Origin: Anaerotignum sp.
Lineage (GTDB): Bacteria; Bacillota; Clostridia; Lachnospirales; Anaerotignaceae
Reading direction: 5' to 3'
Assembly: GCF_017483025.1 (NCBI RefSeq)
Contig: NZ_JAFUMA010000038.1
Coordinates: 1 to 38,224 of the forward strand
Length of the DNA stretch: 38,224 nucleotides
Part shown: in pieces, positions 31,385 to 38,224 of the stretch
Position numbering within the stretch: position 1 is the stretch's first letter
Layout of the letters: each line of letters begins with the position of its first letter
Notes under the pieces: generated by a model
Seen by the model: the letters and a program-made list of their open reading frames with translations, nothing else
Database searches by the model: none
What the model was told of the DNA's origin: nothing
Position numbers and translations under genes: made by a program

Positions 31385-32573
31385 GGCAGCCTCCTGTGAT
31401 GAGAAATACGGGATTATTTGCCATCAGAAGATGCAGATCACCTATCGCCTTTGTCTTGCTGACGCTGATCTGTGTCACATAAGGCTCCATGCCGTATTTT
31501 TTCAGCGTTTCCACTGCCGCTGTCAGGGTTTCCACAGCAATAGCAGAAATGCAGATACGGACTGCAGGATTTTTCTCCAGCGCCAGTTTGATGACTGTAT
31601 CCATTTCCCCTTTTGTGCCGCCGATAAATACTGCCTGTGGTATGGGCAGGTCTATCAACGCTTGAGGCGCTTTACCTTCTATTACAGAAAGATTCCACGC
31701 ACCGATTTTTTCTTTGTTTTTCTGGATCAGGTCACAGCCTTCCGGATTATATTCCACTGCATAGACCCATCCTCTGGATGCTGCCAACGCCAGTTCCACA
31801 CTGACACTGCCTGTCCCTGCACCAACATCCCAGATGATATCTTCCGGCTGCACTGCCAGTTTCGCCAGAATATTCGCACGCACTTCCCGCTTCGTCATAG
31901 GCACATTGCCGCGAATGAACATATCATCGGGCAATCCTGCACCACGAACCTTTCTTTCCGGGATTTTTTCTGTTAAAAGCACGGAAAGTGTTGCAAATTC
32001 TTTCTTTGCCAATGCTTCTGCTGTACCGCATGTAATTTTTTCATCAGGATAGGAAAGATTTTCACCCACGATCACCTGCAAACCACCCAGCCCCGCTTCC
32101 GTCAGCTGTCTGCAAATGGCCGCAGGTGTCCATGTGCCTCCCGTCAGGAAGAAGGCTTCTTTCCCTTCCATTACTGCATGGATGGCATTGCAATCCACCC
32201 CATGGGCAGAAACCAGATGCCATTCCTGCCAGGGCCTGCCCAATCTTGCTGCCAGGAGCTGCACACTGGAAATGCCAGGCAATACTTTCACGGAAAAACC
32301 ATCTAACATCGTCAAAAGTTTTTTCGTACCGGAATAAAAACCTGTGTCCCCGCTAAAAATCACACAAACATACTCCACACCGCTGTCTTTAATAATTTCC
32401 AGAATTTCTTCCGCCTTCACTGCAGCTTTTCGATTTCCCGTGCAGCTTTCCGGCAGATGTTCCAGCAGGCGCTTCGCACCAATGATGAGATCCGCCTGCT
32501 GCAGCGCAGACATACATTCTGCTGTTATGGTTTCTACTGTCCCGCCGCCTAAAGCTGTTAAAATCACCTGCAT
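31377..32573 (-). CDS. cbiET: CbiE-CbiT fusion: cobalt-precorrin-7 C5-methyltransferase / C15-methyltransferase-decarboxylase
   Basis: One 398-residue protein joins CbiE (about 1-200; VILTALGGGTVETITAE, FSGDTGFYSGTKKLL, VLPGISSVQLLAARLG) with CbiT (about 215-398; DDMFIRGNVPMTKREVRA, then the SAM-binding WDVGAGTGSVSVELA). This CobL-like fusion is common in Firmicutes. Together the domains methylate C5 and C15 and decarboxylate the acetate at C12. The start overlaps the cbiJ end by ten bases. Confidence 0.95.
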   Translation of the reverse strand: MQVILTALGGGTVETITAECMSALQQADLIIGAKRLLEHLPESCTGNRKAAVKAEEILEIIKDSGVEYVCVIFSGDTGFYSGTKKLLTMLDGFSVKVLPGISSVQLLAARLGRPWQEWHLVSAHGVDCNAIHAVMEGKEAFFLTGGTWTPAAICRQLTEAGLGGLQVIVGENLSYPDEKITCGTAEALAKKEFATLSVLLTEKIPERKVRGAGLPDDMFIRGNVPMTKREVRANILAKLAVQPEDIIWDVGAGTGSVSVELALAASRGWVYAVEYNPEGCDLIQKNKEKIGAWNLSVIEGKAPQALIDLPIPQAVFIGGTKGEMDTVIKLALEKNPAVRICISAIAVETLTAAVETLKKYGMEPYVTQISVSKTKAIGDLHLLMANNPVFLITGGCHE

Positions 32574-33307
32574 CTCATCATCTCCTCACACACCTCAATA
32601 ATTTCCTCATAGGATTTTCCGTCTTCTTCCGGACGGCGGATAATGACCACCTGCACGCCTTTGTTTTTTGCCGCTTCTATTTTCTCAGAAAAGCCACCGA
32701 CTTTTCCCCCATCTTTCGTTACCATATAATTTATGTTGAATTGTCCCATCAGGGCTTCATTCAGTTCCTGACCGAAAGGCCCCTGCATGGCAATGATATT
32801 CCTTCTGGGAATCTGCTCCGTTTCGCAGACTGTCAGGTTTTCCGCCATAGGCAGAATCCTCGGATAGAGCCGCTCCCGTTCCAGAGAGGCAAACGCAGAC
32901 AGTTCCTTCGTTCCTGTTGTCAGAAGGATGTTTCCCTCTGTATCCTTCAGAAATTCCGCCGCCTGTAATGCAGAAAAAACATAAACCGCACCTGCCACAG
33001 CATCGCTTTCTTCTCTCAGAAGGCGAAGGTAAGGAATACCCGCACCTTCACAGGCAGCCTTTATGTTTTTCGTCACTTCTACCGCATAAGGGTGTGTTGC
33101 ATCAATGCAGATATCCTGTTTACGCAGAAGTTCCTTAATCTGAAAAATATCCTTTCTACCCTCCAGAACAGTAATGTTTTCAAGCTCTCCCTGCTCTTCC
33201 GTACCATAGGCTGTTGCAACGCAAACTGTTATCTCAGCCCCTTTTTCCGCCAAAGCATAGGAAAGATTTCTGCCCTCTGTGGTTCCTCCAAAAATCAGGA
33301 TCTGCAT
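32564..33307 (-). CDS. cbiJ: Cobalt-precorrin-6A reductase (CbiJ/CobK)
   Basis: This NAD(P)H-dependent reductase of the corrin macrocycle has 247 residues. The nucleotide-binding N-terminus is ILIFGGTTEGRNLSYALA, with ICIDATHPYAVEVTKNI, LLTTGTKEL and IAMQGPFGQELNEALM further on, all family signatures. The start lies 13 bases inside the end of cbiH, consistent with coupled translation. Confidence 0.94.
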   Translation of the reverse strand: MQILIFGGTTEGRNLSYALAEKGAEITVCVATAYGTEEQGELENITVLEGRKDIFQIKELLRKQDICIDATHPYAVEVTKNIKAACEGAGIPYLRLLREESDAVAGAVYVFSALQAAEFLKDTEGNILLTTGTKELSAFASLERERLYPRILPMAENLTVCETEQIPRRNIIAMQGPFGQELNEALMGQFNINYMVTKDGGKVGGFSEKIEAAKNKGVQVVIIRRPEEDGKSYEEIIEVCEEMMRCR

Positions 33308-34038
33308 TTTCTCTCATACCCCCGTGGTGTTACCATCCAGCCAGAAAGATTTTTCGTACTTTCCGCCCCAATAAATACTGTGGTAAACATATCTACCGTC
33401 TCTTCCCTCAATTCCTGCAGAGAAAGGAGTTTTTTCTTCTGCCCCTCCCTGCCAATATTTCTTGTCCAGCCACAGACAGTTTCGGGAGATTTCCCAGCCG
33501 AAAGCAAAATGTCACAGGCTTTTTTCAGATAATCCGCACGCTTTTTAGAAGAAGGGTTATAAAGACAAACTGCAAAATCCCCCTCCGCCGCACAACGCAG
33601 GCGTTTTTCAATCATTTCCCAGGGTGTTAGCAGATCGGACAGGGAAACGACGCAAAAATCATGCCCTAAAGGCGCACCTAATAATGCACCGCCAGACAAT
33701 GCCGCCGTTACCCCTGCGACCACTTCGATCTCTACATCAGGGTAATCCTCCACCAACTGCAGCACCAGACCAGCCATACCATATACCCCTGCGTCACCGC
33801 TGCAAATCATAGCGACAGTCTTTCCAGCCTGTGCCCTTTCCAGAGCCCAGAGACATCGTTCCTTTTCCTGCATCATGGGTGTGGTATAGGTTTCTTTTTC
33901 TGCGAACAGTTCTCTTACTAATTCAATATAAACTGTATATCCGCACAACACGTCCGCCTGCGCCATCGCCTGCATGGCTTCCGCTGTCATATATTCCACA
34001 CCGCCGGGACCGATCCCCACGATAAATACTTTATTCAT
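33295..34038 (-). CDS. cbiH: Cobalt-precorrin-3B C17-methyltransferase (CbiH/CobJ)
   Basis: This SAM-dependent methyltransferase performs ring contraction in the cobalt-early route. The 247-residue protein has FIVGIGPGGVEYMTAEA, CSGDAGVYGMAGLVLQ and VVAGVTAALSGGALLGAPLGHDF, followed by LSDLLTPWEMIEKRL and VCLYNPSSKKR, which separate CbiH from other family members. GGAGG precedes the ATG, which overlaps the end of cbiG by eight bases. It is of plain CbiH size, without the ferredoxin or CbiG fusions seen elsewhere. Confidence 0.95.
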   Translation of the reverse strand: MNKVFIVGIGPGGVEYMTAEAMQAMAQADVLCGYTVYIELVRELFAEKETYTTPMMQEKERCLWALERAQAGKTVAMICSGDAGVYGMAGLVLQLVEDYPDVEIEVVAGVTAALSGGALLGAPLGHDFCVVSLSDLLTPWEMIEKRLRCAAEGDFAVCLYNPSSKKRADYLKKACDILLSAGKSPETVCGWTRNIGREGQKKKLLSLQELREETVDMFTTVFIGAESTKNLSGWMVTPRGYERKCRS

Positions 34039-35023
34039 CCTGCCACCTCCAGTTCGGCTGAAAAGGACGCAATGCCAATGCCATGGTCACGCCGTTGCCC
34101 ACAAATTTTTTCTGATATAATACGCCGCCGCCCAAAACGGCACTTCTTTCACATACATTATCTACACCTGTAATGCTTTTCACAAAGGCAGAGGGTGTAA
34201 AGTCCCCTTCTGCCTGCTGCAGTTCTTCCACCGTATAGGTAACAAAGGGAAATCCATGATTTTCACAGAATTTCAGTAAGCCCGTTTCCTCTTTTTTCAA
34301 ATCAATGCTGGCAACCATACAAATGGATTTCTCATGGATATCTGCCTGTTCCAAAAAAGCGACAAAAGTTTCCTCGATATTCTCCATAGGCGTACCTTTT
34401 CTGCAGCCAATGCCCAAAACGGCAATTCTCGGAATGAGATGCAGCGCATCTTCTTTTTTTGGGGAAATGCTCAGGCAAACATCATATATCTCGTCATCCA
34501 CAAAAATCACATATTCAGGGGGTTCTCCTGTAATTTCCCATTCGCTTCTGATGCGAATTTCTTTCCCAGCCAGCAATTTTCCCGAAACAGTCTTGATTTT
34601 ATGGATATGATCCAAATGACAATTCTGTCGTTTCGCCCACTCATCTACGGCAAACACACCATTGATATCTGTTGCCGTTGTGATGACAGGCAAAGCACCG
34701 CAAACTGTTCCGATTTTTCTCGCCAGATCATTTCCGCCGCCTAAATGTCCCGCAAGGATAGGAATGGCATATTTTCCGCACTCATCCACCACAATGACCG
34801 CAGGATCTGTTACCTTGCTTTTCAGAAAAGGAGCAATAGCACGAACGGCAATGCCTGCCGCCCCCACGAAAATCAACCCATCTGCCTCGTGAAAATATTT
34901 TTCTGTCCAGCCAGAAAGACTATAATTTACATTGCACCTTTCGACTGTGCCACCGAAACTCTCCGCTATTTTGTTTGCAATCTGTGTCCCCTTTTCTGTA
35001 AAGGAAAGATATGCCAGTTTCAT
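34031..35023 (-). CDS. cbiG: Cobalt-precorrin-5A hydrolase (CbiG)
   Basis: CbiG opens the delta-lactone of cobalt-precorrin-5A and releases acetaldehyde, a step unique to the anaerobic pathway. The 330-residue protein has the N-terminal, middle and C-terminal CbiG parts: FVGAAGIAVRAIAPFL and AIPILAGHLGGGNDLAR, then VLGIGCRKGTPMENIEE, and VCERSAVLGGG near the end. Together with CbiD it marks the cobalt-early route. The released acetaldehyde is also the intermediate of the neighbouring eut pathway. ATGA overlap with cbiF. Confidence 0.95.
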   Translation of the reverse strand: MKLAYLSFTEKGTQIANKIAESFGGTVERCNVNYSLSGWTEKYFHEADGLIFVGAAGIAVRAIAPFLKSKVTDPAVIVVDECGKYAIPILAGHLGGGNDLARKIGTVCGALPVITTATDINGVFAVDEWAKRQNCHLDHIHKIKTVSGKLLAGKEIRIRSEWEITGEPPEYVIFVDDEIYDVCLSISPKKEDALHLIPRIAVLGIGCRKGTPMENIEETFVAFLEQADIHEKSICMVASIDLKKEETGLLKFCENHGFPFVTYTVEELQQAEGDFTPSAFVKSITGVDNVCERSAVLGGGVLYQKKFVGNGVTMALALRPFQPNWRWQDE

Positions 35024-35778
35024 CTGGAAGTCCCCTCTCGAAATTCCGTTGTAAAGGTTGGATCATAGAGTTTACTGCGCTCATAACTGCTCTGCAGAAA
35101 ATCCCCCACTAAAATCAATGCTGTTTTTCGAACGCCTGCTTCCGCCGCACTTTTCGCCAGTGTGCCCACTGTACAGTACAGCACTTTTTCTTCAGGCCAT
35201 GTTGCCTTATATACGATCGCTGCAGGAGTCTCCTTCGTATAGGCCCCTTGCAGCAGTTCCTGTTCTACTTCTTCCAATAATCCTGCTGATAAAAACAGCA
35301 CCATCGTCGCCCCATGCTCTGCCAGCTTGGACAATCTTTCCCCTTCCGGCACAGGGGTACGACCAGCCATACGGGTAATGATGACGCTCTGACTGACACC
35401 GGGCAGAGTATATTCCCCGCGGATAGCCGCTGCTGCACCGCAGAAACTGGAAACGCCGGGGATATCATCATAGGCAATGCCCAATTCATCCAGAAGATCC
35501 ATCTGTTCCCGAATGGCACCATACAGACATGGGTCACCTGTATGCAGCCGCAGAGTCGTTTTTCCTTCCGCTTCTGCGTTTTTCATCACTTCGATGACCT
35601 GTTCCAGCGTCATTTCCGCACTGTTATAGATTTTACAGTTTTCCCTGCACATGCCCAGAAGGACAGGGTTCACCAGACTGCCGGCATAGATGACCACATC
35701 TGCCTGTTTCAGATACTCCGCACCTCGTACTGTAATTAAATCAGGCGCACCGGGGCCTGCTCCCACAAAATGTACCAT
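35020..35778 (-). CDS. cbiF: Cobalt-precorrin-4 C11-methyltransferase (CbiF/CobM)
   Basis: This 252-residue SAM-dependent tetrapyrrole methyltransferase has FVGAGPGAPDLITVRG, VIYAGSLVNPVLL, LHTGDPCLYGAIREQMDLL and IPGVSSFCGAAAAIRGEYTLP, closely matching CbiF. A GGGAG site lies before the ATG, which follows the stop of the ATPase-CbiD gene by one base. Confidence 0.96.
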   Translation of the reverse strand: MVHFVGAGPGAPDLITVRGAEYLKQADVVIYAGSLVNPVLLGMCRENCKIYNSAEMTLEQVIEVMKNAEAEGKTTLRLHTGDPCLYGAIREQMDLLDELGIAYDDIPGVSSFCGAAAAIRGEYTLPGVSQSVIITRMAGRTPVPEGERLSKLAEHGATMVLFLSAGLLEEVEQELLQGAYTKETPAAIVYKATWPEEKVLYCTVGTLAKSAAEAGVRKTALILVGDFLQSSYERSKLYDPTFTTEFREGTSR

Positions 35779-35779
35779 T

Positions 35780-37699
35780 TTACTTTTCTCCCTTCTGTGC
35801 CCAATTTCCTAATAATTTTTCTGCCGCTTTGGTTCTTCCCAGTTCTCCGTACACATTGGAGAACAGAACAGCACCCACGCTGTATTTTCCATTGGCTCTG
35901 CGATCCAGATGCTTCTGAATGGCATTCAGAAGACTTTCCCTTACTGCATCCCAAAGTTTATTTTCCATCAATACTTCAATGCAGGCATCCGTCGTTGCTG
36001 CATCCATCAGTTTTTCGCACAATGCCCTGTCTGCACCGCAGATGGCTGCATGGGTACAAAAAAGTTCCGTTCTGCAGTCGCCCCATTTGCTATGGGTATT
36101 CATGATGCCGCCGGCCAGTTTGATCAGTTTGCCTACATGGCCAACCAGAAGTACCTCCTGCATCTTTTCTGCACCGCAGGCATCCAGCAGTTCCCCGATG
36201 AAATTAGAGCAGACCACCACAGGCACATCTTTCGTTCCCGCAAAGGCATTTTCCTGCAGGAAGGTCATACCGTAATTCCCCGGTGTCAGGATCACCTGAC
36301 GGGGATTGGTCAATGCCGCCTGATGGAGTTCTATTTTTTTCGTTTCGATCAGAGCCTGTATGCTCATGGGTTCTACGATACCCGATGTTCCGATAATGGA
36401 AATACCGCCGACGATCCCTAGATTGGGATTAAAGGTCTTTTTCGCTATTTCTTCTCCATTAGGAACAGAAATCGTTACTTTCAGATTTGGTTTTTCCTCC
36501 AGCACCTCGCAGACCGCTTCCACCGCTGTTTTTATCATTTCCCTCGGTACACGGTTGATCGCTGCCGCCCCAACAGGCTGATCCAGACCTGCCTTTGTCA
36601 CCCTGCCGACACCTGCACCGCCATCAATAACAATGCCTGTTTCTGCCATTTTCGTTACTTCCGCAAAAACAGGCAGATTTGCTGTTACATCAATATCGTC
36701 CCCTGCATCCTTGATAACGGCACAACGAGCCACACCATTTTCCAAAGAACATTCCTGGGGTACCACTTCCACAGGGATGCCCTTCGGCGTCATGAGCCGT
36801 ACTGTTTTCGGTACAGTTCCTGTCAGAAGCAGTTCCGTTGCAGCCGCTGCTGCCAATGCCGCACAGGTACCTGTGGTATAACCACAGCGCAGACGCTTGC
36901 CACCCGTTTCAATATAATGAGCGAACTTTGGTTGTTCCTCTCTGCAAAAAAATGCTCTGTATTCCTCCTGCTCCAGATCATACAGCTGGCAGATATATTC
37001 CTCTGTCAGTACATCTTTGGGTGGGCCGCTCTTTTCAATTTTCCCATCCTTTACGCAGAGTACCCTGTCAGAGATTTTTTTCGCCAGTTCCAATTCGTGC
37101 AAAGAAAGAAGGATGGCTGTGTTCTTCTTTTTTGCCATTCGTTTCAGAATGGACAGCAATTCCAGCTTATATTTGATATCCAGAAAACTGGTGGGTTCAT
37201 CCAGCACGATGATCGTCGGTTCCTGACAGATTGCCCTTGCAAGAAGCACCCTCTGTCTTTGTCCGTCACTGATGGCATTGAAATCCACATCCTGCAATTC
37301 CAGTATATGTACCAGTTCCATAGCTTCCGTCACTTTTTGTTTATCTACCTCCGAAAGAATGCCCAGTCTGCCCGTATAAGGATACCGCCCTGCGGAAACC
37401 ACATCCCAACAGGTCATACGATCTGTTTTCTGATGCATAGTCAGCACCAATGCCATCTCTTGTGCAATTTCCTTCCCGGAAAGGGTCTGCATAGATTCTC
37501 CCAACAGAAAAACCGACCCGTTCACAGGGGCAAGCTGTGCCGCGATGGTTTTCAGTAAAGTGGATTTACCACTGCCATTGGGGCCAATCAGTGTCAGAAT
37601 TTCTCCGGCACACAGTTCAATTTCTGCCCCATGCACCACCGCATAGCCATGGTAACCCGCTGATAATTTTTTCGTTTTAATGATATTCATCTCTTTCAT
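35780..37699 (-). CDS. Fusion of an ABC transporter ATPase (FecE/BtuD type) and CbiD (cobalt-precorrin-5B C1-methyltransferase)
   Basis: This is one uninterrupted frame of 639 residues. Residues 1-250 are an ABC ATPase with Walker A GPNGSGKST (39-47), signature ISDGQ (143-147, usually LSGGQ), Walker B VLDEPTSFLD and switch His in LSLHELE. From about 260 the sequence is CbiD: GGKRLRCGYTTGTCAALAAA, GAGVGRVTKAGL, GIVGGISIIGTSGIVEPMS, GNYGMTFLQ and ICGADRALCEKLMDAATTDA. The linker is short and no Met stands at the usual CbiD start, so separate translation is unlikely. The ATPase should power the FecCD permease encoded just upstream. GGAG lies seven bases before the ATG. Confidence 0.93.
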   Translation of the reverse strand: MKEMNIIKTKKLSAGYHGYAVVHGAEIELCAGEILTLIGPNGSGKSTLLKTIAAQLAPVNGSVFLLGESMQTLSGKEIAQEMALVLTMHQKTDRMTCWDVVSAGRYPYTGRLGILSEVDKQKVTEAMELVHILELQDVDFNAISDGQRQRVLLARAICQEPTIIVLDEPTSFLDIKYKLELLSILKRMAKKKNTAILLSLHELELAKKISDRVLCVKDGKIEKSGPPKDVLTEEYICQLYDLEQEEYRAFFCREEQPKFAHYIETGGKRLRCGYTTGTCAALAAAAATELLLTGTVPKTVRLMTPKGIPVEVVPQECSLENGVARCAVIKDAGDDIDVTANLPVFAEVTKMAETGIVIDGGAGVGRVTKAGLDQPVGAAAINRVPREMIKTAVEAVCEVLEEKPNLKVTISVPNGEEIAKKTFNPNLGIVGGISIIGTSGIVEPMSIQALIETKKIELHQAALTNPRQVILTPGNYGMTFLQENAFAGTKDVPVVVCSNFIGELLDACGAEKMQEVLLVGHVGKLIKLAGGIMNTHSKWGDCRTELFCTHAAICGADRALCEKLMDAATTDACIEVLMENKLWDAVRESLLNAIQKHLDRRANGKYSVGAVLFSNVYGELGRTKAAEKLLGNWAQKGEK

Positions 37700-37700
37700 A

Positions 37701-38224
37701 TCAGCGCTCCTTCTGCCGTTTCATCAATATATAAATGACTACTGGCGCACCAAATACCGCCGTAACGGAGCTGATGCTCACCTCTGTCGGCGCAAAAACC
37801 GTACGGGCGATCAAATCACAGAACAGACAGCACACCGCACCGCCCAGAAAACAACCGGGAATCACCAGAATGGGTTTCGATGTACCCAAAAGACTTTTTA
37901 TCAGATGAGGCACTGCAATACCAACAAAGGAAATAGGGCCTGCAAAGGCTGTGACGCAGGCAGAAAGGAGCCCTGAAAGCAAAATCAGACAGATACAGAA
38001 TGCTTTCGTATTCACACCAACACTTCTTGCATAGTCTTCCCCCTGCTGATAGGCAAAAATGGGCTTAGACATCAGGAATGCCCCCAGAACTGAAGCCAGA
38101 ACCACCAAAGACATTCCTTTCAGATTATCCCAGTTCATGCCGGAAAAACTGCCCATAGACCAGTTATGGAGATTGACGATATCCGCATCGCTGGCAAAGG
38201 TCACCACAATATCCGTAATAGCAG
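37701..38224 (-). CDS. FecCD/BtuC-family ABC permease, partial (N-terminus beyond the window)
   Basis: The frame is open to the right edge, and about 174 C-terminal residues are visible. The parts seen fit FecCD permeases: VNLHNWSMGSFSGMNWD, LGVNTKAF-like coupling residues (ARSVGVNTKAFC), AGPISFVGIAVPHLIKSLLG and FCDLIARTVFAPTEVSIS, with a conserved C-terminal membrane pair. Family members import B12, siderophores or haem. Placement at the head of this operon suggests corrinoid or cobalt-related uptake. Its stop overlaps the RBS region of the ATPase-CbiD gene. Confidence 0.92.
   Translation of the reverse strand, partial: AITDIVVTFASDADIVNLHNWSMGSFSGMNWDNLKGMSLVVLASVLGAFLMSKPIFAYQQGEDYARSVGVNTKAFCICLILLSGLLSACVTAFAGPISFVGIAVPHLIKSLLGTSKPILVIPGCFLGGAVCCLFCDLIARTVFAPTEVSISSVTAVFGAPVVIYILMKRQKER

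Noticed and set aside
31275..31976. 233-codon plus-strand ORF opposite cbiA and cbiET
   Set aside because: His/Cys/Phe/Arg-rich composition typical of antisense frames; no ribosome site or motif.
1..38224. CRISPR arrays, tRNA or rRNA genes, prophage structural genes
   Set aside because: I saw no regularly spaced direct repeats, cloverleaf-like segments, rRNA-like stretches or phage morphogenesis genes anywhere in the window.

Overview
The window looks like chromosomal DNA of an anaerobic, spore-former-type Firmicute (class Clostridia, plausibly Lachnospiraceae or a relative). The reasons are AGGAGG-type ribosome binding sites, moderate G+C, Clostridia-style mobile-element genes, a B12-dependent ethanolamine microcompartment, and an anaerobic (cobalt-early) cobalamin operon. 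The species is an inference. Apart from the IS transposase, every convincing gene lies on the minus strand.

Region 1 (about 1-5300) is a decayed mobile-element zone. It holds a 52-codon Asn/Lys-rich ORF, the C-terminal part of an EcsC-family gene, an IS3-family (IS150-like) element with a -1 frameshift transposase, a large serine recombinase that ends at the IS edge, a small SHOCT-like protein, and a sigma-region-4-like regulator. A gene-poor stretch with three minus-strand terminator hairpins follows.

Region 2 (5328-9872) is a three-gene operon: opine-dehydrogenase-family enzyme, Asp/Glu-racemase-family enzyme and YkvI-type membrane transporter. A CdaR/PucR-type regulator is encoded just upstream. 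No pathway I know explains this set fully.

Region 3 (10176-about 21820) is a bacterial microcompartment operon, read in the order eutA-eutB-eutC-eutL-aldehyde dehydrogenase-two BMC-A shell genes-eutT-pduL-eutN-pduS-pduT-pduU/eutS-eutP/pduV. A consensus sigma-A promoter is followed by a leader with a strong terminator hairpin and candidate ANTAR-type hexaloop hairpins. Ethanolamine is split by EutBC (reactivated by EutA, coenzyme from EutT). Acetaldehyde goes to acetyl-CoA (aldehyde dehydrogenase) and then acetyl phosphate (PduL). PduS and PduT look like an electron path across the shell. No alcohol dehydrogenase, EutH permease, EutVW or EutQ is visible here.

Region 4 (22024-38224) is a tightly overlapping cobalamin operon running from beyond the right edge: FecCD permease (partial), an ABC ATPase-CbiD fusion, cbiF, cbiG, cbiH, cbiJ, cbiET, cbiA, cobT, cobU, cobS, a short second cobU-like gene, cobC, cbiB, cobD, cbiP, cobO and cbiC. 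It covers most of corrin-ring synthesis, amidation, adenosylation and nucleotide-loop assembly. cbiL and a cobaltochelatase are not in view and may lie further upstream. Regions 3 and 4 together place AdoCbl synthesis directly upstream of an AdoCbl-dependent catabolic organelle.
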